Part shown: positions 1 to 8,314 of the stretch, one piece after another
Position numbering within the stretch: position 1 is the stretch's first letter
Layout: the number at the start of each line of letters is the position of its first letter
From: Prevotellaceae bacterium UBA4359
GTDB taxonomy: Bacteria > Bacteroidota > Bacteroidia > Bacteroidales > Bacteroidaceae
NCBI GenBank assembly: GCA_002393555.1
Contig: DGSP01000041.1
Coordinates: 52,374 to 101,471 of the forward strand
Direction: 5' to 3'
Length of the DNA stretch: 49,098 bases
Notes under the pieces: generated by a model
Told to the model about the DNA's origin: nothing
The model's input: the letters and a program-made list of their open reading frames with translations, nothing else
Database searches by the model: none
Position numbers and translations under genes: made by a program

Positions 1-63
1 TTTCTTTTGTTTTTTCTTATTTTTCCAAAGCCGCCGAAGGCGTAATTCTTACATCGAACTCAC
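1..63 (-). repeat. Dispersed intergenic repeat R3, copy 1 (cut by window edge)
   Basis: Read on the minus strand this contains GTGAGTTCGATGTAAGAA (46-63), identical over 18 bases to 19462-19479 on the plus strand. It continues into an A-rich tail beginning GGCTTTGGAAAAATAAG, which resembles 48905-48935. The same motif with three or four changes lies at 48848-48868. No coding function is visible; it looks like a repeated element found near gene ends. Confidence 0.55.
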
Positions 64-86
64 TTTTTTTGCGACAGACACGAAAA

Positions 87-222
87 TGTAACACTCGCGA
101 GAAACGGACTGTTACATTTGTAACACTGCCACTGTTACACTTGTAACACCGCTTGTGTTACAAATGTTACACTGGGACTGTTACAAACGTAACACTTCCA
201 CATCCGCCACCGTTACATCGGC
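87..222. repeat. 23-bp tandem repeat array, family I (copy A1)
   Basis: Four consecutive 23-bp units start at 110, 133, 156 and 179. Each has a 16-bp core, consensus TGTTACAnnTGTAACA (a near-perfect inverted repeat), plus a 7-bp spacer (CTGCCAC, CCGCTTG, CTGGGAC, CTTCCAC). Decayed half-units flank the array at 87-95 and 211-217. A sister array is at 33004-33118. It lies about 90 bp upstream of the deoD promoter. Spacers of 7 bp are far too short for a CRISPR. Confidence 0.9.
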
Positions 223-290
223 AGCACGAGGAAAATCCTCTGCCCATCCCCTCCTCGACCTCCACCATAGCAGGAAAAAAACAAAAAAGT

Positions 291-322
291 TTTGTTCATA
301 TTAGCATTTATTCGTAACTTTG
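291..322 (+). promoter_or_regulatory. deoD promoter
   Basis: TTTG (291-294), 20 bp, then TAACTTTG (315-322): the standard Bacteroidota housekeeping promoter. Transcription would begin near 329, giving a leader of about 40 bases. Confidence 0.7.
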
Positions 323-368
323 CCATCTGATAACAACGACTATTAACCAACCCCATCATCACTAACCT

Positions 369-1085
369 ATGGCAACACCCCACATATCAGCACCCGACGG
401 TGCCTTCGCCAAGACACTGCTCATGCCCGGCGACCCCCTGCGCGCCAAGTTCATCGCCGAAACCTTCCTGACCGAACCCACCCTGGTCACCTCTGTGCGC
501 AACGTGCTGGGCTACACCGGCACCTACAAGGGCGTGCCCGTCTCGGTCATGGCCAGCGGTATGGGCATGCCCAGCATCGGTATCTACTCGTGGGAACTCT
601 ACAAGTTCTACGGCGTGGAAAACATCATCCGCATCGGCTCCGCCGGCAGTTACCGCGAGTGGCTGGACGTGATGGACGTGACACTGGCCGAGAGTGCCGT
701 CAGCGAATCGTCCTTTGCGCTGGTGCAAGGAGGCGAGACCTCACATTGCCTGAAACCCAGCGACACGCTGAACGCCGCCATTCAGAAGAAGGCGGAAGAA
801 CTCGGCATCGAACTGAAGATGAGCGTGGTACACTCCAGCGACGTGTTCTATTCCGAACCATCTCAGGACACGTGGCAGGACATAGCCAAGCGCACCGGCA
901 GCGACTGCGTGGAGATGGAGAGTTTCGCCCTCTTTCACAACGCTCGCCAACTGGGCAAGCATGCCGCCTGCCTGCTCACCATCAGCGACTCCTTCGTCAA
1001 CCATGTGGAACTCACCGCTGAGCAGCGGCAGAACTCCTTCACCGAAATGATGCGTCTGGCACTGGAAACCGCCATCACACTGTAA
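369..1085 (+). CDS. deoD: Purine-nucleoside phosphorylase, DeoD type
   Basis: Cytoplasmic hexameric-type purine nucleoside phosphorylase, which splits purine (deoxy)nucleosides with phosphate into base and (deoxy)ribose-1-phosphate for salvage. The 238-residue length matches the family. Visible family features are His5, the phosphate-binding MPGDPLRAK segment near residue 20, RIGSAGS near residue 88, the nucleoside-binding VEMES near 180 and the catalytic Asp of LLTISDS at residue 207. The start fits the family N-terminus and a 40-base leader from the promoter at 291-322. Only 22 bp separate it from the next gene, so read-through is possible, although the functions are unrelated. No anomalies seen. 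Confidence 0.95.
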   Translation: MATPHISAPDGAFAKTLLMPGDPLRAKFIAETFLTEPTLVTSVRNVLGYTGTYKGVPVSVMASGMGMPSIGIYSWELYKFYGVENIIRIGSAGSYREWLDVMDVTLAESAVSESSFALVQGGETSHCLKPSDTLNAAIQKKAEELGIELKMSVVHSSDVFYSEPSQDTWQDIAKRTGSDCVEMESFALFHNARQLGKHAACLLTISDSFVNHVELTAEQRQNSFTEMMRLALETAITL

Positions 1086-1107
1086 GACATTCAATCTATT
1101 AAACAAT

Positions 1108-4100
1108 ATGAAAAAATTTTTGTTCACTCACATTCTGATGTTCATCGCTCTATGCCTCAATGCACAGACCGACATCACGAAGTATTACCTCACGAACTAT
1201 GGGTTCGACGAGAACTTCAACTATCCTGCCAGCAGTTCAAAGGCTGTGGCACAGGAAATTCTGCAAATAGAAGGCTGGACTCAAGGATTCAGCATGAACT
1301 ACACCATCACGGGTGTGTATGAGTTCGGCTTCAAAGGCACCTTCAACAAGGGAACCGTTCCAGCCCAAGGATATGACAATGAGGCAGGCGGAGGTCTTGC
1401 CCTCTCCACGGGTTGGGGCGAAATCATGGTCTATTCGCAGAGCGTGACCCTGCCCGCCGGCACCTACACCATCAAGGCACCCACCTACAACGGATTCACC
1501 GTGGCGGCAGGCACGTCGAAACTCGCGTGGATTCCTTCTTCCGGCACATCCGTCACGTCGAAAGTCACGAGTTACCCCACCAAGCAGTGGACCCTCGACC
1601 AAATCACCTTCACGCTGACCAAGACCACGACAGGAAAGATTCAGATTGGCTATCAGGCCGTTGCTGGTGTCAACTCCGACAATGCCGCCAATCTGGTCAT
1701 CGACTATGTGCAGTTGCTGGCCACCACCATGGATGCCAAGTCTGTGCTGAACACAACCCTCACCTCTGCCAACAAATACTATGGCGACGGCACAGGCAAT
1801 GAGGCAGCGGCTCTGAAGAGTGCCATCGATGCCGCACAGAGTGTCTATGACAACGAAGAAGCCGACATCGCCACCGTGTTGGATATCAACATGGCCCTCA
1901 ATGCCGCCATCGATGCCTACCGCAAGGAGAACGTGAGCGAGGAAAATCCGCTCGACAAGACGGAATACATCACCGACCCCAATTTCGAGAAAAACGCCAC
2001 AGGATGGACTACAGAAAACCTGCAGACACAGAACAATTCGACCTTCACCAAGAAGTCGGGCAACATCTATCTGGAGAAGTGGGTTTCCTCGGGCAGCGTG
2101 GGCGATGCCTCGGCCAAGCAGACCCTTAAAAACATCCCCAACGGCAAATATAAACTGACCGTGGCTGCACAGAACTACACGCAGAGCAACACCAGCAGGC
2201 GAAACACGGGAGCCTACATCTTTGCCGACGGCCAACAGACAACGGTCTATACACCAAACGATTACTCCGTCACCTTCACCAACATAGCAGGCGAAGTGGA
2301 GATAGGCTTCGAGGCCCAGAAAGCCACGGGCAACTGGCTTGCGATTGACAACTTCCGCCTCTATCTCATTGGCTACCTCAGTGCAGAGGATGTGGTGGCA
2401 GAAACCCGTCGTCTGGTGGACGCAGCCAAGGCTTTGCAGGCCAGCATGATGTCGGCCAAAGCCGCCAACACGCTGCAACAGGCCATCAGTGCCGGCGAGG
2501 CCATCACGACCACATCAGAAGAAGCCGATGTGCAGACCGCAGCCAAAGCCCTGAAATCGGCCACGAAGGCTGCCACAGCCTCTATCGCAGAATATCAGGC
2601 ACTTCAGGACAAAATCACGGCAACGGAGGCCGACTATGACGAGAGCAAGGAAGGGGCAGCCGACCTGAAGGCCGCCATCGACCAAGCCAAGGAACTGCAC
2701 CAGAACGCAGCGGCCACTTCTGCCGCGCTGACGGCTGAAATCGCAGCACTCGACAAGGCTCTCCTCGCTTTCCATCTGGCCAATGCCACGGCAGGAACAG
2801 GCACGGCACCCAAGGTGACGAGCACCAACCACTATATAGCCACCGGTGCCACACAGGCTCTGGTGCGCGCCACCATGACAGGCAGCAACATCATCGAGCG
2901 TGGCGTGTGCTGGAGCACCAAGCATGAACCCACCGTGCTGGACAACCGCACCACCGACTACTTCTCGCTCAAGGGCTACATCTTCCACCTCACTGGTCTG
3001 AAGCCAGCCACCGTCTATTACATCCGTCCATACGTGATGAACAAGACCTACACCGTGGCCTACGGCGACGAAGTGAAGATTGTGACCTTCTCCAAGGGCA
3101 CCTGCACATGGTCGTGGGACAACGGAGCACCCGACGAGGCTGCCAATGCCCGTTGCCGCAAGGCGATGGAGGAGACCATCGCGTACTTCAACGAGTGGAC
3201 AGGCATCAAGGGCTTCCACCTCTCAGGCCACTATGGTGCCAGCACCCCCACTGCCGACTGCTCCTACGGTGGCTACATGCGCATCGGCCCCAACGCTGGC
3301 AATCAGGCCATTGGCACCGTGCTGCACGAGACAGGGCATGGCGTGGGCGTAGGCCAGCACGTGCGCTGGACTGATTGTACCGAGACTCGCGAGAGGGAAG
3401 GTAAATATGGCAAATGGCTGGGCCGTGAAGCCAACGATGTGCTCCATTTCCTTGAAAACTATAACGGAGAAGAAGTATTTTTCACTGGCGATGCCGTACA
3501 TGGCTGGGGAACAACAGCCAGTGGTGCCACAGGCAATGCCACCATATCCTACGACTGGCTGGTAAATGGTGCCGACAAGGACAAACATACTGCCATTCAG
3601 TACATTGGAGGCATGTGCATCTTACGTGGTCTCTTTGTCGATGGTCTTGACCCCACATCTTCTGGCTGGTGGTATGCCGAACACAACGGCATTGCCAGTT
3701 ACACCTACAACTTCGACGATGACAAGAAATACTACCTGATGTGCAAGGATGCCAACCGTGGTTTGGGCGAAGGACTGCTCTATCAGCGCAGCACCACTGC
3801 TGTGGGATGGAAGCCCTACCTGACTGGCGATGTGGTGGGCGACGATGCTGCATGGTACATGGAGTTTGTTCCAGCCACAGGATACTACCGTTTCAAGAAT
3901 GCAGATTCGGGCAAGTATCTGACCCACTTAACCAGTAGCACAGAGGTCAGCCTGAGGACAACCAGTTCGCCCAGCACCACCGAGAACTTCCAACTGATGC
4001 CCGACCGAACCGACGTGACCATCAACATCGATGGCACCAGAATGAAGACTCATGGCTATTGGTTCACGTGGACTCCTGCTTCTGCCACCTTCAAGTCTAT

Positions 4101-4401
4101 GAGTGCCAACGCCAAGGGAAGCAATGGTTATGGCACCATCAGCCAGGCTGACTTCAACTATGCCAACTCTGCCACCGCCCAGCAATGGATTATCCTGAGC
4201 GAGGACGAACTGGCAGCCTATCAGGAGAAGGCCATCGCCACGGGCATTCAGACCATTGCCGTGAGCGACCAGACCTTGGACGGCAAGAAGAGCGTGGTGG
4301 GCATCTACACCACTGGCGGTGTGCAACTGAAGGAGACCCAGCCGGGCTTCAACATCATCCGCTACAGCGATGGAACGACCAAAAAGATTTTTGTGAAATA
4401 A
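1108..4401 (+). CDS. Secreted multidomain putative zinc metallopeptidase with T9SS-like tail
   Basis: Large exported protein (1097 residues). A signal peptide (1-19, cleavage after LNA) is followed by two beta-sandwich, carbohydrate-binding-like modules (about 20-205 and 285-420), each followed by an Ala-rich helical FIVAR-like stretch (about 210-275, 425-560). Next comes an FN3-like domain (about 570-665) and a domain holding HETGH at 740-744 with Gly747 and His751, a zincin-type site in which the third His is one position later than in HExxHxxGxxH. A ricin-like beta-trefoil (about 870-960) precedes the end. The last 35 residues (GIYTTGG, FNIIRYSDG, KKIFVK) resemble a type IX sorting tail. 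The substrate is unknown; glycoprotein or plant cell-wall protein is a guess from the next gene, an in-line polygalacturonase 1 bp away. Confidence 0.65.
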   Translation: MKKFLFTHILMFIALCLNAQTDITKYYLTNYGFDENFNYPASSSKAVAQEILQIEGWTQGFSMNYTITGVYEFGFKGTFNKGTVPAQGYDNEAGGGLALSTGWGEIMVYSQSVTLPAGTYTIKAPTYNGFTVAAGTSKLAWIPSSGTSVTSKVTSYPTKQWTLDQITFTLTKTTTGKIQIGYQAVAGVNSDNAANLVIDYVQLLATTMDAKSVLNTTLTSANKYYGDGTGNEAAALKSAIDAAQSVYDNEEADIATVLDINMALNAAIDAYRKENVSEENPLDKTEYITDPNFEKNATGWTTENLQTQNNSTFTKKSGNIYLEKWVSSGSVGDASAKQTLKNIPNGKYKLTVAAQNYTQSNTSRRNTGAYIFADGQQTTVYTPNDYSVTFTNIAGEVEIGFEAQKATGNWLAIDNFRLYLIGYLSAEDVVAETRRLVDAAKALQASMMSAKAANTLQQAISAGEAITTTSEEADVQTAAKALKSATKAATASIAEYQALQDKITATEADYDESKEGAADLKAAIDQAKELHQNAAATSAALTAEIAALDKALLAFHLANATAGTGTAPKVTSTNHYIATGATQALVRATMTGSNIIERGVCWSTKHEPTVLDNRTTDYFSLKGYIFHLTGLKPATVYYIRPYVMNKTYTVAYGDEVKIVTFSKGTCTWSWDNGAPDEAANARCRKAMEETIAYFNEWTGIKGFHLSGHYGASTPTADCSYGGYMRIGPNAGNQAIGTVLHETGHGVGVGQHVRWTDCTETREREGKYGKWLGREANDVLHFLENYNGEEVFFTGDAVHGWGTTASGATGNATISYDWLVNGADKDKHTAIQYIGGMCILRGLFVDGLDPTSSGWWYAEHNGIASYTYNFDDDKKYYLMCKDANRGLGEGLLYQRSTTAVGWKPYLTGDVVGDDAAWYMEFVPATGYYRFKNADSGKYLTHLTSSTEVSLRTTSSPSTTENFQLMPDRTDVTINIDGTRMKTHGYWFTWTPASATFKSMSANAKGSNGYGTISQADFNYANSATAQQWIILSEDELAAYQEKAIATGIQTIAVSDQTLDGKKSVVGIYTTGGVQLKETQPGFNIIRYSDGTTKKIFVK

Positions 4402-4402
4402 G

Positions 4403-5767
4403 ATGAAATACAGACTCTTATCACTGATGGCATGCGCACTGTTGTGCATGCCATCTTTCGCCAAAAAGGCAGCAGACCTTTGGCCCGACGGAACTGAAAT
4501 CAGCGAATGGTTCAGAGACACCACCCCCGTGGATGTGGCAAAACTGGGCAAGCAATACCGTGTGACGGACTACGGAGTGGTGAACGACGGACGGCTGCAC
4601 ACAACTGAACTGCAGTCACTTATCGACAAGGCGGCTGCCGAGGGCGGCGGTGTCATCGTGGTGCCAGAAGGGACCTACATGACGGGAGCACTCTTCTTCA
4701 AGCAGGGGGTACACCTCCACCTCTACGACGGAGCCACCCTCATGGGCAGCAACAACCCGAGCGACTACCCTATCCTGAAAACCCGCATAGAGGGAGAGAC
4801 CTGCCTCTACTACTCGGCCCTCATCAATGCCGATGGACTGGACGGCTTCACCATCTCGGGCAAGGGAACGATTGACGGCAACGGCTACACCTACTGGAAA
4901 CACTTCTGGGAACGCCGCTCGTGGAATCCCCGTTGCACCAACAAGGACGAACAGCGTCCGCGACTGGTGTATGTGAGCAACTCGAAGAATGTACAGATAG
5001 ACGGCGTGAAACTGCAGAACTCCGCTTTCTGGACGACACATATATATAATAGTGAAAACGTGAAACTGCTCCGTCTGCACATCTACTCGCCCGCCAAACC
5101 CGTGAAGGCTCCCAGCACCGATGCCATCGACCTCGACGTGGTGAAGAACATTCTGGTGAAAGACTGCTACATGAGCGTGAACGACGATGCCGTGGCCATC
5201 AAGGGTGGCAAAGGCCCCTACGCCGACTATTGGCGCACCAAGTATGAGGGTATCGACATCACGAAGTTCCCCGAGATGGTGGGCGATGGCGGCAACGAGA
5301 ACATCATCATTGAGGACTGCGAATATGGCTTCTGCCACGGATGCCTCACACTGGGCAGCGAGTCGGTGTATGACCACAACATCATCCTGCGGCGCATCAA
5401 GGTGAACGATGCCAACAACCTCTTGTGGCTGAAGATGCGTCCCGACACGCCACAACGGTATGAGTATGTGACGGTTGAAGACATTGAAGGGAACGGAAGG
5501 AACTTTATCTTGGTGGCTCCGTGGACTCAGTTCTACGACTTGAAGGGCCGCGAGAGTGTGCCGATGTCGTACAGCGACCACATCACGATGCGCAACATCA
5601 CGTTCGACTGCAACGTGTTTTTCAACGTGCAACCGCAGGAAGACCAATACCATCTTAGCAACTTCACCTTTGAAAACCTCAACGTGTTGGCTAATAACGC
5701 AGATTTCCACACCGAATATGTGGAAAATTTCACCGTGAAGAACGTGAAAGCCGAAAAAAAGCAGTAA
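4403..5767 (+). CDS. Glycoside hydrolase family 28 (polygalacturonase-like)
   Basis: Exported right-handed beta-helix glycosidase of 454 residues. Signal peptide 1-20 (ends PSFA). GH28 active-site motifs appear in modified form: STD with Asp240 in place of NTD, NDD with Asp261-Asp262, CHG with His312 in place of GHG, and LKMR at 343-346 in the place of the substrate-binding RIK motif. It probably cleaves galacturonic-acid linkages of pectin, though the altered motifs mean exo-action or another uronosyl linkage cannot be excluded. It starts 1 bp after the stop of the secreted metallopeptidase, so the two are almost certainly co-transcribed. Its stop codon is also the first three bases of the -7 box of the next gene. 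Confidence 0.85.
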   Translation: MKYRLLSLMACALLCMPSFAKKAADLWPDGTEISEWFRDTTPVDVAKLGKQYRVTDYGVVNDGRLHTTELQSLIDKAAAEGGGVIVVPEGTYMTGALFFKQGVHLHLYDGATLMGSNNPSDYPILKTRIEGETCLYYSALINADGLDGFTISGKGTIDGNGYTYWKHFWERRSWNPRCTNKDEQRPRLVYVSNSKNVQIDGVKLQNSAFWTTHIYNSENVKLLRLHIYSPAKPVKAPSTDAIDLDVVKNILVKDCYMSVNDDAVAIKGGKGPYADYWRTKYEGIDITKFPEMVGDGGNENIIIEDCEYGFCHGCLTLGSESVYDHNIILRRIKVNDANNLLWLKMRPDTPQRYEYVTVEDIEGNGRNFILVAPWTQFYDLKGRESVPMSYSDHITMRNITFDCNVFFNVQPQEDQYHLSNFTFENLNVLANNADFHTEYVENFTVKNVKAEKKQ

Positions 5768-5772
5768 CTTTG
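5765..5772 (+). promoter_or_regulatory. -7 box of the AAE-family transporter
   Basis: TAACTTTG, identical to the deoD, thyA and 25579-gene -7 boxes. It overlaps the stop codon of the GH28 gene. No clear TTTG is present about 20 bp upstream. Confidence 0.5.
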
Positions 5773-5792
5773 CACCCTCAAAAAATTGATTT

Positions 5793-7502
5793 ATGGATTG
5801 GTTGATTCAACTTTTCACTTCCGGCGGCGGTGTTGCCCACACGGTGATTCTCTATGCAGCAGTCATTGCAGCGGGCGTTTTTCTTGGCAATAAAATCAAG
5901 TTCGGCAGTGTGTCATTAGGCGTGACCTGGATTCTCTTTGTCGGCATCTTGGCTGGTGACCTGCTCATGCGTGGTGGCATCGAGGAGAACGAGGCTGTCA
6001 TCAATTTTATTCAAGATTTCGGACTCATCCTCTTCGTCTTCAGCATCGGTTTGCAAGTCGGCCCTTCGTTCTTCACTTCGCTGAAACAAGGAGGTCTGAA
6101 GGCCAATGGCGTGGCTGCTGGTGTCGTGTTGCTGAACATCGTGGTGATGATTGCCATCTACTACGGATTCCGCAACGTCATCCCTGCTGTTGACAACCTG
6201 CCCATGCTGGTAGGTACCCTGTGTGGAGCCGTGACCAACACCCCTGGTCTTGGTGCTGCCAATGCCGCTTTGGAACAAATCAACCAAATGCATCCCTTCA
6301 AAGATGGTGTGCCGGTCATTGCCAATGGCTATGCCTGCGCCTACCCCCTCGGTGTGGTGGGCATCATCGGCAGCATCATCCTCATCCGTGTGATTTTCAA
6401 GGTGAACTTCAAGGCCGAAGAAGAACACTTCAACAAAAAGAACAACAAAGAATCCGTGAAACCCCACCTGATGACGGTGAAAGTGTTCAACCCAGCCATT
6501 GCCGACAAGACCATCCTGCAGGTGCGCGGCTTCATTGGTCGCGACTTCGTGTGTTCACGCATGCTCCACAATGGTCATGTGGCAGTGCCCAACAAGGAAA
6601 CCCTGCTGAATGTGGACGACCGCCTCTACATCGTCTGTGCCGAAGAAGACGCCGCAGCCATCGTGGCCTTCATCGGCCCCGAGGTGCAGGTGGAGTGGGA
6701 CGAGCAGGACGTGCCTATGGCATCGAAAAAACTGACTGTCACGAAAGAAGACATCAACGGCAAGACTTTGGGCAGCCTGCACTCCAGTTCCATGTATGGA
6801 GTGAACGTAACACGACTTTATCGCTCTGGCATTGAGTTGTTTGCCAGCCCAAGCATCATTCTGCAAGTAGGCGACATTCTGACCGTGGTGGGACCAGAGG
6901 ATGCCGTTGACCGCTTTGCCAACAAGATTGGCGACAAGAAACAACAGTTGGACAAACCGAATCTGCTCACCCTCTTCCTAGGCATACTGGTTGGCATCAT
7001 CTTCGGCATGCTGCCCATCAGCATTCCCGGAATGTCAATGCCAGTGAAGTTAGGTCTGGCTGGCGGTCCCCTCATCATTGCCATCCTGCTGGGTCGCTTT
7101 GGCTATAAAATCAAACTGGTGGCCTACACCACCAACTCTGCCTCGCTCATGATTCGCGACATTGGTTTGGTGCTTTTCCTCGCCAGTGTGGGCATCAAGG
7201 CCGGTGGTAACTTCGTTGATACCGTGATTAACGGCGGCATTCACTATGTCTGGATTGGTTTCCTCATCACCGTCATTCCCTTGCTGGTCATGGGCGTATT
7301 TGCCCGCATAAAGTGGAAGATGAACTACTTCTTGCTAATGGGCATCATGAGCGGCGCAACGACCGACCCGCCAGCATTGGCATTCAGCACGGCCAATGCC
7401 AACAACGGCATCCCATCGGTGGGCTACTCTACCGTTTATCCTCTCTCCATGTTCCTGCGCATCATCACAGCGCAGGTCATCATCCTACTCTTGTGCAGTT
7501 AA
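5793..7502 (+). CDS. Aspartate:alanine exchanger (AAE) family transporter with TrkA-C domains
   Basis: Inner-membrane transporter of 569 residues with the AAE plan: an N-terminal block of five or six membrane helices (about 10-200), a cytoplasmic segment with two TrkA-C (RCK-C) regulatory domains (about 225-390; VRGFIGRD and VTRLYRSG mark the folds), and a second block of helices (about 395-569). Near-repeated motifs such as GLILFVFSIGLQVGPSFF in the first half and IGLVLFLASVGIKAGG in the second reflect the family's internal duplication; the second half also has GATTDPPALAF. The substrate is unknown; characterised relatives exchange aspartate for alanine, but Bacteroidales members (YidE/YbjL-like) are untested. 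It has its own -7 box at 5765 and may be co-transcribed with the next gene, 4 bp downstream. Confidence 0.85.
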   Translation: MDWLIQLFTSGGGVAHTVILYAAVIAAGVFLGNKIKFGSVSLGVTWILFVGILAGDLLMRGGIEENEAVINFIQDFGLILFVFSIGLQVGPSFFTSLKQGGLKANGVAAGVVLLNIVVMIAIYYGFRNVIPAVDNLPMLVGTLCGAVTNTPGLGAANAALEQINQMHPFKDGVPVIANGYACAYPLGVVGIIGSIILIRVIFKVNFKAEEEHFNKKNNKESVKPHLMTVKVFNPAIADKTILQVRGFIGRDFVCSRMLHNGHVAVPNKETLLNVDDRLYIVCAEEDAAAIVAFIGPEVQVEWDEQDVPMASKKLTVTKEDINGKTLGSLHSSSMYGVNVTRLYRSGIELFASPSIILQVGDILTVVGPEDAVDRFANKIGDKKQQLDKPNLLTLFLGILVGIIFGMLPISIPGMSMPVKLGLAGGPLIIAILLGRFGYKIKLVAYTTNSASLMIRDIGLVLFLASVGIKAGGNFVDTVINGGIHYVWIGFLITVIPLLVMGVFARIKWKMNYFLLMGIMSGATTDPPALAFSTANANNGIPSVGYSTVYPLSMFLRIITAQVIILLLCS

Positions 7503-7506
7503 GGTC

Positions 7507-8214
7507 ATGCAGTTCAATATAGAAGATACCCTCAACCCCCTCTTGCAGTCAGCAGATTTCCCTCTGTTGACTGCATTTGCGCTGGGTGTGCTTGTAGCAC
7601 TCAACCCGTGCCAGTTGGCCATCAGCGTGTCAGCACTGGCCTACGAATACCGCAACGGAAAGCACTTGCTGGACGGCATCATCTACGCTTTCGGTCGCAC
7701 CATCACCTACACCCTGCTGGGATGGGTGACGATGTGCCTGATTGGTGGAGGGAACAACATCGAAGGTCTCCAGAAAGTGTTGTCGAAGGCCGAGATGTTC
7801 GTCCCCTACATACTCATCGCCATCGGCATCTACCTCATCTACAGAGCCTTTCACCACCATCACCACGATGGAGAGAACTGCCACAACAGCGGCAGAATCA
7901 TCAAGCGCAACGGCCCTTTAGGCTCGCTCATGTTGGGCATGACCCTGGCCTTTGCTTTCTGCCCTGAAAGTGCCATCTTCTACTTCGGCATGATGATTCC
8001 GCTCAGCATTTCCAGTTCGGTCGGCGCCCTTGTTCCCCTTGTCTTCGGGCTGGCAGCCAGCATTCCGGTGGTGGTGATGGCATGGCTTATGAACAAGGCC
8101 GTGAACGGAGCCGAGCGGCTCAGTCGAGGGTTTGAATACTTTCAGCAATGGCTCAACGGCATCACCGGCCTCCTTTTTATCGCCATCGCCATCTTGCTAC
8201 TGACAGAAAATTGA
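7507..8214 (+). CDS. DsbD/CcdA-like membrane protein, ArsG-type permease family
   Basis: Polytopic membrane protein of 236 residues with six predicted helices. The LNPCQLA motif near residue 35 and the FCPESA motif near 155 are the paired Cys-containing signatures of the CcdA/DsbD transmembrane superfamily; this version (one Cys per half, NPCxxA and FCPESA) matches proteins annotated as ArsG-type permeases. A cytosolic or periplasmic loop near 118-130 has five consecutive His followed by Asp, Glu, Cys and His, suggesting metal binding. The start is the ATG 4 bp after the previous stop; an in-frame ATG at 7396 lies inside the upstream gene. Function (electron transfer, metal or arsenical efflux) is uncertain. 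Confidence 0.75.
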   Translation: MQFNIEDTLNPLLQSADFPLLTAFALGVLVALNPCQLAISVSALAYEYRNGKHLLDGIIYAFGRTITYTLLGWVTMCLIGGGNNIEGLQKVLSKAEMFVPYILIAIGIYLIYRAFHHHHHDGENCHNSGRIIKRNGPLGSLMLGMTLAFAFCPESAIFYFGMMIPLSISSSVGALVPLVFGLAASIPVVVMAWLMNKAVNGAERLSRGFEYFQQWLNGITGLLFIAIAILLLTEN

Positions 8215-8266
8215 ATAATTAAGTAACTTTAATAATCAAAAACCGACAAAACTCCTTTTTTTGTGC

Positions 8267-8274
8267 TATCTTCG
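8267..8274 (+). promoter_or_regulatory. Probable -7 box of the 8315 gene
   Basis: TATCTTCG, one change from the TAnnTTTG consensus, 41 bp upstream of the start codon, in an AT-rich 100-bp gap. Confidence 0.4.
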
Positions 8275-8314
8275 CATAAAAATCAGTTCATAAGGTATTC
8301 CAACACGCACATCT

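Noticed and set aside
110..201. CRISPR array
   Set aside because: The 16-bp palindromic cores with 7-bp spacers, spacers themselves similar between units, and lack of cas genes exclude a CRISPR.
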